Assembly (NCBI RefSeq): GCF_015694525.1
Contig: NZ_JADQDM010000001.1
Coordinates: 558,001-622,000 of the forward strand
From: Hymenobacter ruricola
GTDB lineage: Bacteria; Bacteroidota; Bacteroidia; Cytophagales; Hymenobacteraceae
DNA: 64,000 nucleotides
Direction: 5' to 3'
Below the pieces are notes generated by a model. It saw only the letters and a program-made list of their open reading frames with translations, did not search any database and was not told the DNA's origin. A program made the translations under genes and the position numbers. Below are positions 8,819 through 16,579 of the stretch, one piece after another. The stretch's first letter is position 1, and every line of letters starts with the position of its first letter.

Positions 8819-8856
8819 AAAAAAGCGGCCCGGATGTGAATCCGGGCCGCTTTTTT
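8819..8856 (-). terminator. Rho-independent terminator
   Basis: A near-perfect hairpin: AAAAAAGCGGCCCGGA, a five-base loop, then TCCGGGCCGCTTTTTT. The symmetric A and T runs would let it work in both directions. It lies 18 bp past the stop of the minus-strand gene ending at 8875, so it most likely ends that transcript. Confidence 0.85.
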
Positions 8857-8874
8857 GGGCTGAGCAGGTAAAAA

Positions 8875-9579
8875 TCAGGTAGTGGCCGGCTTGGACTTGG
8901 CGGAGGCATCCGGGGCATCGCCGCCCAGCCGAAACAGGTCCCGGGTGGCCTTGTCCGCGGCAAAAAGCACCTTCGCGGCGGTGCTGGCTTCCTGGCCGTA
9001 GCCGTAGGCGTGGTTTTGCACGGTCACGTAATGGTCGCGGCCTTCGGTATTGGTGCCTTTTTTCATTTCCTGCTCGGTGTTGGTGCCGGCGAGCTCCGTG
9101 CCCAGGGCACCCAGCTCGGCGAGCTGGGTGGCGGTGTAGCCCTTGGCGGCCAGCGCGGCGTGGTCGCGGGTGGCCGCGGCGAAGGCGGTGTGCAGCAGGG
9201 TGCGCATTTTGTCGTGGTGGTTGCGGGCGGCGTCGTAGGTTTTGCGGCCGTAGGTGGTCATGCGGCCCGCGTTGTTGGGGAAGGCGCGGCCCACGTAGTA
9301 ATACAGGGTTTGGGCGGCGCGCTGGGCCCGCACCATCACGTCTTCCACTTCGGCGGTGTCCTCCTTCAGCTCGCCGGTGCGCACGGTGTGGTCGGGCGTG
9401 GTGTCGGCCAGGTCGAGGGCGGCCAGCCACTCGGCGCCGAAGTCCGCGTCAAAGTCTGGGTTGAAAGCCTGAAACTCGGCCTGGTGGGTGAGGTAGTAGC
9501 CGTGCATGGTGCGCATGTTCTGGCGCATGGTGGCATCGGCCATGGTGTAGTGCCGAACTACGTCGGTAGAGGTTTGCAT
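8875..9579 (-). CDS. Hypothetical protein, mostly alpha-helical
   Basis: A 234-residue soluble protein with no signal peptide. It begins MQTSTDVVRHYTMADATMRQ and contains aromatic-rich helices (RAQRAAQTLYYYVGRAFPNN). Charged and alanine-rich stretches suggest a helical bundle. The ATG at 9579 was selected because further upstream the frame enters the 21-bp repeat array. A minus-strand TATCTTG near 9612 could be the -7 box. No family or active site recognised. It is a single-gene unit with its own terminator. Confidence 0.7.
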   Translation of the reverse strand: MQTSTDVVRHYTMADATMRQNMRTMHGYYLTHQAEFQAFNPDFDADFGAEWLAALDLADTTPDHTVRTGELKEDTAEVEDVMVRAQRAAQTLYYYVGRAFPNNAGRMTTYGRKTYDAARNHHDKMRTLLHTAFAAATRDHAALAAKGYTATQLAELGALGTELAGTNTEQEMKKGTNTEGRDHYVTVQNHAYGYGQEASTAAKVLFAADKATRDLFRLGGDAPDASAKSKPATT

Positions 9580-9625
9580 ATAACTGAAAATGAAGAGTGC
9601 TTGATAGTCGCCAAGATAGGGATTT

Positions 9626-9829
9626 AGTTGATGATTTCCGCCACTTAGTTGGCCGTTCCCGAGTGGTAGTTGGGTCTTCCCGCCGCCGGGAACCGCCAAC
9701 TACCACTCGGTAACCGCCAACTAAGGCCCGGGAACCCCCAACTGGCACTCGGGAAGAGCCAACTAAGGCCCGGGAACAACCAATTAATACTCGGGAAGGC
9801 GCAACTAAAGCCCGGGAAGCGGTGGCTAC
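9626..9829. repeat. 21-bp periodic array A (about ten units, two orientations)
   Basis: Units of exactly 21 bp. From 9687 seven units read rightward with the pattern CGGGAAnnnCCAACTAnnnC, ending alternately in CACT or GGCC (starts 9687, 9708, 9729, 9750, 9771, 9792, 9813). To the left, three units (9626, 9647, 9668) carry the reverse complement (AGTTGGnnnTTCCCGnnnGT). The array therefore inverts near 9687. Units are 50-85% alike rather than identical. Because 21 is a multiple of three, reading frames stay open through it, producing spurious heptad-repeat ORFs. It occupies the upstream region of the minus-strand gene at 9579. Confidence 0.9.
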
Positions 9830-9841
9830 CGGGCGGGCACG

Positions 9842-9869
9842 AAAAAGGCCCGCCGGGTGGGGCGGGCCT
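9842..9869 (-). terminator. Rho-independent terminator of the Zeta/Lys-Ala operon
   Basis: AGGCCCGCC (9846-9854) pairs with GGCGGGCCT (9861-9869) around a six-base loop. On the minus strand the stem is followed by TTTTTC. It lies 22 bp past the stop of the Lys/Ala-rich gene at 9891. Confidence 0.85.
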
Positions 9870-9890
9870 GGAACTTGAGTACGGGCCAAG

Positions 9891-10277
9891 CTAACGTTTT
9901 ACTTTGGCTTTTAAATTAGCGTACTTCGCCTTTAGCTTTTCCTTCGATACATTATCCGATTTTGTAACCCGCCGAATTTCGATGTCCTCCGTCATATGGA
10001 ACTGGACGATATTGCGGGTGATTTTGGTAATGGTCACGGTATTGGTGCGAGGGTTACTCGTCCGGCTCTCGCTCACGTCAACCACCGTTTTGCTTAAAGA
10101 TGCTTTTTTAGCCGCCGGAGATATTGACGCAACTGGCTTTGCCACGGCTACTGCCGCAGGCTTTTGACGTGCTACGGCCGTAGAAGCCGCCGGTTTTTTG
10201 GTGCTTGCTTTAGATTTAGCGCTAGCCTTGGCCGCACTCGATTTCGTACTGGATGCAGGTTTTTTGGAAGTAGGCAT
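9891..10277 (-). CDS. Lys/Ala/Ser-rich small protein downstream of Zeta-type kinase
   Basis: A 128-residue basic protein. The first ~70 residues are low-complexity Ala/Lys/Ser (KKPASSTKSSAAKASAKSK), like histone H1-type tails, which suggests nucleic-acid binding or flexibility. The last ~55 residues are ordinary sequence ending in a charged helix (KEKLKAKYANLKAKVKR). The ATG at 10277 is preferred to a TTG at 10301. It lies 54 bp after the stop of the Zeta-type gene on the same strand and shares its terminator, so the two probably form an operon. An antidote or partner role is conceivable from position only; no known antitoxin family recognised. Confidence 0.65.
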   Translation of the reverse strand: MPTSKKPASSTKSSAAKASAKSKASTKKPAASTAVARQKPAAVAVAKPVASISPAAKKASLSKTVVDVSESRTSNPRTNTVTITKITRNIVQFHMTEDIEIRRVTKSDNVSKEKLKAKYANLKAKVKR

Positions 10278-10331
10278 AGCGGCAATAGCTGTAGAAGTCA
10301 AACTAGAAACGGGAAAAGCACTTCAATCAGT

Positions 10332-11243
10332 TCAGGTAGGGAGCCCGAGCATTTTGGTCGGATTATCCAGCGAACTCTCTACTAAGCGTGCAGGCCTCTC
10401 CTCGGTTGAGATTTCACTAAAGCTAGCGAATACATCGGCGTGTTGTTGCTTAAGGCGAAAGTAAGCAAGGGTTGGATTGTTGGAATACACATCAAAAATG
10501 AGCGAGAGAGGCACGTACCGCTTGGAGGTAATAAAGCGCTGGTAAGCGCGAAGGGTGGCCTGCTGGCGGTCTAGGCTGACCAGAATGAGATGTACTTCGT
10601 ACTCGTATTTCTTAAAGTAAAGCGCAAGCTTTCGGACAGATGTTGTATTGTAGCCAATTTTGGGAACAACTATGTTATACGATTCACTAAAGCAGAAGCC
10701 GGTCAGATTTTCTTCGTCTTCGTCTTCATCGTTCAGAACGATTATCGAGGATTCTTCGTGCAACACGGTAGCCGCAAACGCTCCCTGTGCAAACTCAGGA
10801 AATTTGCGTTTCGCATAATCGCTGTCAATCACCACCGCTCCGTTGGCATCGGCTACGCGACTGGCGATACCGGATTTCCCGGAAGCTGGCAAGCCGATAA
10901 TTAGGAAAGCTTGCTTGCCGCGTTGAACGGGTGTCTGGGGCATAGCACCCCCACTACCGGGCTTGATGTCGTCGTCGTTGTCCAGCCGCGTTTCACGAAT
11001 CAGCTCCAATAGGATTTGCTCACGCAAAGCTTCACGGTCTTTGTCTTCGCTGTATTGGGTCGAACGATATTCCTTGAACTTTAACGTAGGACGTTCCTCC
11101 ATTGCTGCCAAATGGATTTCCGCCTGCATAATCTGGCTGGTAGCTTCCGCAATCTCGGCCGCACGCCGTACGTTTAATACCCCTTCTACAAAGGGGCGGG
11201 CAAATAGACTATTCGTTAGTGGACGAAGATAAAGCCGACTCAT
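10332..11243 (-). CDS. Zeta-toxin-type P-loop kinase domain protein
   Basis: A 303-residue protein. The Walker A loop GLPASGKS lies at residues 117-124, followed by VVIDSDYAKRKFPEF (about 137-151), where Zeta toxins place the catalytic/substrate Asp and the conserved hydrophobic-Pro element. Later segments (YEVHLILVSLDRQQATLRAYQRF) match the end of the fold. Known Zeta toxins phosphorylate UDP-N-acetylglucosamine and block wall synthesis; many chromosomal relatives have other substrates. The N-terminal 110 residues are an extra helical region of unknown role. There is no upstream epsilon-type antitoxin. Base composition is clearly lower in GC than the flanking mutase genes, suggesting acquisition. 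Confidence 0.75.
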   Translation of the reverse strand: MSRLYLRPLTNSLFARPFVEGVLNVRRAAEIAEATSQIMQAEIHLAAMEERPTLKFKEYRSTQYSEDKDREALREQILLELIRETRLDNDDDIKPGSGGAMPQTPVQRGKQAFLIIGLPASGKSGIASRVADANGAVVIDSDYAKRKFPEFAQGAFAATVLHEESSIIVLNDEDEDEENLTGFCFSESYNIVVPKIGYNTTSVRKLALYFKKYEYEVHLILVSLDRQQATLRAYQRFITSKRYVPLSLIFDVYSNNPTLAYFRLKQQHADVFASFSEISTEERPARLVESSLDNPTKMLGLPT

Positions 11244-11271
11244 ATCCGTAATGCGCTAAGGGTTATCGAGC

Positions 11272-11279
11272 CAAATATA
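11272..11279 (-). promoter_or_regulatory. Candidate -7 box for the Zeta-type operon
   Basis: The minus strand reads TATATTTG, an exact match to the Bacteroidota TAnnTTTG box, 28 nt before the ATG at 11243. No convincing -33 TTG was found at the usual distance. Confidence 0.4.
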
Positions 11280-11297
11280 AAGTGTTTAGCTTACGCC

Positions 11298-11485
11298 CCA
11301 GCTTACCCAGAATCTCCAGCGCAGCCGTGGCGATGACCTTGTCAGGGCCGTACACGCCGGCAGCCCATAACTAGCGCCATTCGAGCCGAAACTTTTGCAG
11401 CACCCGCTGCTCCTGTTCCTGAGCCAGGGGGGCGCAGGGCATCGAGGTCGACTTTGAGGCGGTCGAGGGCGGGGAAGGGGAGCAT
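11298..11485 (-). pseudogene. Chimeric gene debris: Fic N-terminus joined to methylmalonyl-CoA mutase C-terminus
   Basis: Reading leftward from an ATG at 11485 gives MLPFPALDRLKVDLDALR. After dropping one C in a run of six it continues LAQEQEQRVLQKFRLEW, the hallmark opening of Fic/DUF4172-type proteins. At about 11370 this breaks off. The same frame then reads [20 protein letters not shown], which matches the last residues of the adjacent mutB ([21 protein letters not shown]). The mutB stop codon is lost. So 11298-11368 is a partial duplicate of the mutB 3' end, and 11372-11485 is a frameshifted Fic remnant. The mutase match is certain at sequence level; the Fic call is by motif memory. Confidence 0.75.
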
Positions 11486-11511
11486 GGGGGAGGGGGTAGG
11501 TTATAATAAAA

Positions 11512-11534
11512 CAGCCCGCTAAGATGGCGGGCTG
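11512..11534 (-). terminator. Rho-independent terminator
   Basis: CAGCCCGC (11512-11519) pairs with GCGGGCTG (11527-11534) over a seven-base loop. On the minus strand it is followed by TTTTATTAT. It lies 12 bp past the stop of the 121-residue gene at 11546. Confidence 0.8.
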
Positions 11535-11545
11535 GTAATTGTAAA

Positions 11546-11911
11546 TTACAATTCGATAGATTCCTTTACAACGTAGTCGTCTATCTTCTTGTAATCTGGT
11601 GAGACTAGTATATGGTAGCCACGCATGAAGGATAAAAGCGTTGCTAAAGGAAACTCATCAAATTTAAATTCGGTGACCTCATTGCCGTTTCCTTCTTTAG
11701 CAAAAATGGATAGATGTGGCGCTGATGGTGAATACTCAGTTGCATAAATATCCAAAGCAACAGGGGTGTATTTTGTGGTATCTATACCTAACTTTTGGCA
11801 CAGGTATTTAAAGTTCTCAGTAAGCCCAGCCCTCATTTCAACGTTAATACTTCCTGTGAGGTCCTGATACTCGCCGGTTCCAGGTTTACGAATTTTGATT
11901 GGCTTATCCAT
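11546..11911 (-). CDS. Hypothetical protein in accessory island
   Basis: A 121-residue acidic protein beginning MDKPIKIRKPGTGEYQDLTG, without signal peptide or membrane segment. No family recognised. It is noticeably less GC-rich than the surrounding mutase operon and has its own terminator, so it looks like a recently inserted single gene. It lies exactly between the intact 3' end of mutB and the duplicated mutB tail at 11298-11368, which fits an insertion event at the end of mutB. Confidence 0.7.
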   Translation of the reverse strand: MDKPIKIRKPGTGEYQDLTGSINVEMRAGLTENFKYLCQKLGIDTTKYTPVALDIYATEYSPSAPHLSIFAKEGNGNEVTEFKFDEFPLATLLSFMRGYHILVSPDYKKIDDYVVKESIEL

Positions 11912-11951
11912 GAGTAGTTAGTGGTTGAACATTAAAAATCAAATCGTCAAA

Positions 11952-14105
11952 TTAACCCAGCTTCCCCAGAATTTCCAGCGCTGCGGTGGCGATGACCGTG
12001 CCGGGACCGTACACGCCGGCCACGCCGGCATCGTAGAGGAACTGGTAGTCCTGGGCCGGGATGACGCCGCCGGCAATCACCAAGATGTCTTCGCGGCCCA
12101 GTGCCTTCAGCTCCGTGAGCAGTTGGGGCAGCAGGGTTTTGTGGCCGGCGGCGAGGCTGCTCACGCCCACCACGTGCACGTCGTTGTCGGCGGCCTGGCG
12201 GGCCACTTCGGCGGGCGTTTGGAAGAGGGGGGCTAGGTCGACGTCGAAGCCCACGTCGGCGAAGCTGGTGGCAATGATTTTGGCGCCGCGGTCGTGGCCG
12301 TCCTGGCCCATCTTGGCCACGAGCATGCGGGGGCGGCGGCCTTCGCGGGCGGCAAAGTCCTCGGCGGCGGCGCGGGCTTGCTCGAAAGCTTCGTTGTGCG
12401 ACATTTCCTGGGAATACACGCCGGCCACGGTGCGCGTGGTGGCCTGGTGGCGGCCGTACTGGGCCTCAAGGGCATCGGAAATTTCGCCGAGGGTGGCGCG
12501 GGCGCGGGCGGCGGTCACGGCTAGGGCGAGGAGGTTGTGGGCGTCTTTGTCGGCGTCGGCGGCTAGGTCGTTGAGGCGCACGCCAGCGGCTTCGGTGAGG
12601 TCGGCCAGGGCTACCTTCACGGCCACTTCGTCGCGGTTGGCGCGCACGGCTTTCAGGCGGGCAATCTGGCTGGTGCGCACGGCGTCGTTGTCGATGTCGA
12701 GTACTTCGACCTCGGTTTTCTCGGTGGTTTGGTACTTGTTCACGCCCACGATGATTTCCTTGCCCGAGTCGATGCGGGCCTGCTTGCGGGCAGCGGCTTC
12801 CTCGATGCGCAGCTTGGGCAGGCCGGTTTCGATAGCCTTGGCCATGCCGCCCAGCGCCTCCACTTCCTGGATGAGAGCCCAGGCCTTATCGGCCAGCTCG
12901 TGGGTAAGGGTTTCGACGTAGTAGGAGCCGCCCCAGGGGTCCACTACTTTGGTGATGTCGGTTTCGTGCTGCAGGTAGAGCTGGGTGTTGCGGGCAATGC
13001 GGGCCGAGAAGTCGGTGGGCAGGGCAATGGCCTCGTCCAGCGCGTTGGTGTGCAGGCTTTGGGTGCCGCCCAGGGCCGCGGCCAGCGCCTCGATGGTGGT
13101 GCGGGCCACGTTGTTATAAGGGTCCTGCTCGGTGAGGGAGTAGCCCGAGGTCTGGCAGTGCGTGCGCAGGGCCAGGCTTTTGGGGTTGCTGGGGTTGAAC
13201 TGCTGAATGAGCTTGGCCCAGAGCAGGCGCCCGGCGCGCAGCTTGGCAATTTCCATGAAATGGTTCATGCCAATGGCCCAGAAGAAGCTCAGGCGCGGGG
13301 CAAACTCGTCAATCTTCATGCCCGCGGCCAGGCCGGCGCGCACGTACTCCAGGCCATCGGCCAGGGTGTAGGCCAACTCCAGGTCGGCCGTCGCGCCGGC
13401 TTCCTGCATGTGGTAGCCCGAAATGGAAATGGAGTTGAACTTGGGCATCTTGGCCGCCGTGTAGCTGAAGATGTCGGCGATGATGCGCATGCTCGGCGCG
13501 GGCGGGTAGATGTAGGTGTTGCGCACCATGAACTCCTTCAGAATGTCGTTCTGAATGGTGCCCGACAGCTTTTCCGGGCTCACGCCCTGCTCCTCGGCCG
13601 CCACGATGTAGAAGGCCAGCACCGGCAGCACGGCCCCGTTCATGGTCATGGACACCGACATCTGGTCGAGCGGAATCTGGTCGAAGAGGATTTTCATGTC
13701 CTCCACCGAGTCGATGGCCACGCCGGCCTTGCCCACGTCGCCCTGCACCCGCGGGTGGTCGGAGTCGTAGCCCCGGTGGGTGGCCAGGTCGAAGGCCACG
13801 CTCAGCCCCTTCTGCCCACCGGCCAGGTTGCGGCGGTAAAAGGCGTTCGATTCCTCGGCCGTCGAGAAGCCCGCGTACTGCCGGATGGTCCACGGGTTCT
13901 GCACGTACATGCTGGCGTAGGGCCCGCGCAGGTAGGGCGCCTGCCCCGCGCCAAAGCCCAGATGGTCGAGGTGGGTCACGTCGGCCGCTGTGTAAAAGGG
14001 CTTCACCGCAATGCCTTCCGGCGTGAGGGCCGCGGCCGGGGCGGCGGTGGGCACGGTGGGCGCCGGAGCGGCGTTGTAGGGAATCGTAGAAAAGTCGGGA
14101 CGCAT
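11952..14105 (-). CDS. mutB: Methylmalonyl-CoA mutase large (alpha) subunit
   Basis: A 717-residue enzyme that interconverts succinyl-CoA and (R)-methylmalonyl-CoA using adenosylcobalamin. The N-terminal TIM barrel shows [19 protein letters not shown] and [16 protein letters not shown]. The C-terminal B12-binding domain carries [10 protein letters not shown] (the DxHxxG-type base-off motif, about residues 590-600), then GVSSLAAGH and VIAGGVIP. Length matches the catalytic subunit of two-subunit mutases. It lies in an operon with mutA upstream and a small unknown gene between them (3-bp spacing). The cofactor could come from the adenosyltransferase encoded at 61.1 kb. A duplicated fragment of its 3' end lies at 11298-11368. 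Confidence 0.97.
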   Translation of the reverse strand: MRPDFSTIPYNAAPAPTVPTAAPAAALTPEGIAVKPFYTAADVTHLDHLGFGAGQAPYLRGPYASMYVQNPWTIRQYAGFSTAEESNAFYRRNLAGGQKGLSVAFDLATHRGYDSDHPRVQGDVGKAGVAIDSVEDMKILFDQIPLDQMSVSMTMNGAVLPVLAFYIVAAEEQGVSPEKLSGTIQNDILKEFMVRNTYIYPPAPSMRIIADIFSYTAAKMPKFNSISISGYHMQEAGATADLELAYTLADGLEYVRAGLAAGMKIDEFAPRLSFFWAIGMNHFMEIAKLRAGRLLWAKLIQQFNPSNPKSLALRTHCQTSGYSLTEQDPYNNVARTTIEALAAALGGTQSLHTNALDEAIALPTDFSARIARNTQLYLQHETDITKVVDPWGGSYYVETLTHELADKAWALIQEVEALGGMAKAIETGLPKLRIEEAAARKQARIDSGKEIIVGVNKYQTTEKTEVEVLDIDNDAVRTSQIARLKAVRANRDEVAVKVALADLTEAAGVRLNDLAADADKDAHNLLALAVTAARARATLGEISDALEAQYGRHQATTRTVAGVYSQEMSHNEAFEQARAAAEDFAAREGRRPRMLVAKMGQDGHDRGAKIIATSFADVGFDVDLAPLFQTPAEVARQAADNDVHVVGVSSLAAGHKTLLPQLLTELKALGREDILVIAGGVIPAQDYQFLYDAGVAGVYGPGTVIATAALEILGKLG

Positions 14106-14108
14106 AGA

Positions 14109-14618
14109 TTAGTTCGGGGTATTCCCCGCGCAGTGTTGGGCAAAAATCTCCTTCCCCCAGGGAAGCTGCCGCGTTTGCTGCCAGCAGTTGTAAACAGATT
14201 CGACAGCGTACAGCTTTCGGCCCACGCCAACAGAATCAGCAAACGTTACAAAGTGTGAAAAGTCTTTGGGAACACGAGTCGTTTTTCGCGCGATGTCAAG
14301 AAATCCATAACGTCCATCGAGGGCGTCGTGGTAAATAATCAACCCCTTTTCGTAGTTGATGGAATCAGGGTGAAAAGACGTCAGGTCGTTTCCGTACTGA
14401 AACCCCCATCGGCTATAGTCAGGGTCGGTCCCGTTGAAGCTTTCCGTTGCAATCAGCCGGTAGGGGTCAACGATTGGAATTTGCCATACATCGGCTTCCA
14501 AGGTGTCGTCCACGTAAAACCGCGGCTTGTCCGGCTCGCGTTGCGAATACCAGTAGCCGGCCGCAAGTGCCATTGGCAGCAGCAGCAGCCCCACCAGGAT
14601 TTTGCCAGCAGCTCGCAT
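14109..14618 (-). CDS. Hypothetical membrane-anchored protein inside the mutA-mutB operon
   Basis: A 169-residue protein with an N-terminal hydrophobic anchor (AAGKILVGLLLLPMALAAGY, about 3-22), then a ~145-residue extracytoplasmic domain containing IVDPYRLIATESFNG and FSHFVTFADSV. Two Cys near the end (YNCWQQ, QHCAGN) may pair. It is separated by 12 bp from mutA upstream and 3 bp from mutB downstream, so it is cotranscribed. Such a gene is not a usual part of mutAB operons, and its sequence is less GC-rich than either neighbour. No family or function recognised. Confidence 0.75.
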   Translation of the reverse strand: MRAAGKILVGLLLLPMALAAGYWYSQREPDKPRFYVDDTLEADVWQIPIVDPYRLIATESFNGTDPDYSRWGFQYGNDLTSFHPDSINYEKGLIIYHDALDGRYGFLDIARKTTRVPKDFSHFVTFADSVGVGRKLYAVESVYNCWQQTRQLPWGKEIFAQHCAGNTPN

Positions 14619-14630
14619 GCGTTCCAGCGG

Positions 14631-16412
14631 TTAGCGGCCCTGCAGCCGGGCCAGCACCTCCTCGGTGGTGTAGCCCTGCACCTTCATTTCCTTGAAGCCG
14701 AACACGCGCACGGCCTCGTGCAGGGTGGCCATGTCGGAGCTGAGCAGGGCCGGCGGAATGAATTGCTGCTTCTCGGTCGGAATCTGGTAAATGAAGCGGG
14801 CAAACTTTTGGAACTGCTCGGGCGTGGCGTACATCAGCGTGGCTTCCTCGGGCGAAGAATACAGCACCGACAGCGTACCCAGCGGGTGGCTGGCCGCAAT
14901 TTCGGGCCGCTCGTGGGGCTGCAGCATGGTCAGAAACTGCTCCAGAATAATCTGGTTGGTGTTGGTGCCCAGCAGCACCACGGCGGCGCGCTTGCTTTTT
15001 TTCTCGCGGCGCTCGAAGTGCAGGGCCGTGGCTAGGCGCAGCACCTCGGTGGGGTAGGCGGCGCGCGTCACGTCGAAGTCGGCCGAGCGCAGCAGCTTTT
15101 TGGGGTGGAAGCTGAACTGCTCTTTGGGGTTCTGGAAGCGGTTGGTGCCCACAATGACTTGCTGGCCGCCGGCAATGCGCCGGAACGTTTCCGTTGCCAC
15201 GGCCTTGATTTCGTCCAGCAGCTGGCCCCGCACCTTCGGCAGGCCGCCCGCCGCCTCCATCCGCTGAAACAACTGCCAGCCTTCGCGGGCCAGCTGGTCG
15301 GTCAGGGTTTCGAGGAAGTAGGAGCCCGCGGCGGGGTCCTGCACCAGGCCCAGGCCCGATTCTTCGCGCAGCAGCACCGACAGGTTGCGGGCCAGCCGCG
15401 CCGAAAACTCGTTGGCCTCGGCAAACACGCAGTCGAACGGCGCCACGCTCAGCGAGTCGGCCCCGCCCAGCACGGCGCTCATGGCCTCGGTGGTGTGGCG
15501 CAGCAGGTTGGTGTGCGGGTCCAGGGTGGTGACGGTCCACGAGGAAGTGACGGCGTGAATGCGCAGGCCCGCGTTCAGGCCGGCCGGCAGGCCAAAGCCG
15601 TGCAGCAGCGTGGCCCACAGCCGGCGCAGGGCGCGCAGCTTGGCCATTTCGGGGAAGTAGCTGGGGGCCACGGCCACGTGCAGGTGCAACGCGGCGGCCA
15701 CCTGCGCAGCGCTGATTTCGGCGGTGGGCAGCTCGGCCAGCAGCGCGGCGGCCGTGTTCAGGGTGAAGGCGATTTGCTGGGTGGCGGTGGCGCCCCGGTT
15801 GCCAAAAAACGCCCCGTTCACGGCCAGGGCCCGGAAGTCGGGCATGGCCGTGGTCAAGCTCACGCAGCGGCGCAGCGCGGTGCGGTAGTCGGCCAGCTCG
15901 GCGCCCTCCGGCACCGGGCCGGGCGCGAAGCGCAGGAACCCGCGCAGGGCCGTGCCGGGCGCCGCCTCCACCAGCTGGCTGAGCAGGGCGTCGGGCCCGG
16001 CGGCCACCGTGTAGCCGATGAAAGTAGACGCCAGCGGCAGCTGCTCGGCCAGATAGTGCACGGCGAACAGCTCGGCGTCGGCCAGGATGAAGTGCACGCC
16101 GTCGGCGCCGTGGGCCAGGGCCGCGGCGGCCTGGTCAATCTGCTGGCGGCCTTCGCCGGCGGGCACGTTCAGGGCGGGCACGTTCAGCCAGGGCACCACG
16201 GGGTGGGGCAGGGGCGCGGGCGCCCCGCCCAGCGCCGCCAGGGCCTCGTGGTGGTAAAAAGGCTCCACGCTGAAGCCGTCGGGCAGGGGCCAGCGCAGGG
16301 TGGCCGGGTCCTGGCCTTTGAGGTCGCGGGCCAGCCGCGCTTGCCACTCGGCCGTGGTCACGGCCGGAAATTCAGCGAAGGAAACGGGCGGGGCGGCCGG
16401 GGTATCGGGCAT
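14631..16412 (-). CDS. mutA: Methylmalonyl-CoA mutase small (beta) subunit
   Basis: A 593-residue partner of MutB with the mutase barrel fold (about 10-470; LKGQDPATLRWPLPDGFSVE at the start) but a degenerate C-terminal domain lacking the DxHxxG cobalamin motif. This is characteristic of the non-catalytic subunit. The ATG at 16412 is used because the extension up to 16505 is not family-like. It is first gene of the operon mutA-unknown-mutB. A TATCTTTC at 16477-16470 on the minus strand is a one-mismatch promoter box for it. Together the two subunits act in propionate or succinate metabolism. Confidence 0.93.
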   Translation of the reverse strand: MPDTPAAPPVSFAEFPAVTTAEWQARLARDLKGQDPATLRWPLPDGFSVEPFYHHEALAALGGAPAPLPHPVVPWLNVPALNVPAGEGRQQIDQAAAALAHGADGVHFILADAELFAVHYLAEQLPLASTFIGYTVAAGPDALLSQLVEAAPGTALRGFLRFAPGPVPEGAELADYRTALRRCVSLTTAMPDFRALAVNGAFFGNRGATATQQIAFTLNTAAALLAELPTAEISAAQVAAALHLHVAVAPSYFPEMAKLRALRRLWATLLHGFGLPAGLNAGLRIHAVTSSWTVTTLDPHTNLLRHTTEAMSAVLGGADSLSVAPFDCVFAEANEFSARLARNLSVLLREESGLGLVQDPAAGSYFLETLTDQLAREGWQLFQRMEAAGGLPKVRGQLLDEIKAVATETFRRIAGGQQVIVGTNRFQNPKEQFSFHPKKLLRSADFDVTRAAYPTEVLRLATALHFERREKKSKRAAVVLLGTNTNQIILEQFLTMLQPHERPEIAASHPLGTLSVLYSSPEEATLMYATPEQFQKFARFIYQIPTEKQQFIPPALLSSDMATLHEAVRVFGFKEMKVQGYTTEEVLARLQGR

Positions 16413-16527
16413 AGAGGGGCTAGCGATGAAGCGGGAAAGAGGCTTGGGAGCATACTCCCAAAACAGGCCGAAAGATACCGCCCCGGTCTGAAAGGCGCTC
16501 CGCACTGGCTAAGCAGTGCCGTCGGCG

Positions 16528-16535
16528 TAGCTTTG
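16528..16535 (+). promoter_or_regulatory. Candidate -7 box for the outer-membrane protein gene
   Basis: TAGCTTTG matches TAnnTTTG exactly and lies 44 nt before the ATG at 16580. The -33 region has CTGG rather than TTTG, so the match is partial. Confidence 0.4.
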
Positions 16536-16579
16536 CTGGTTCCTGCAAGCTGCCCTCATTTCTCTTGTTGCCTGCTTTT

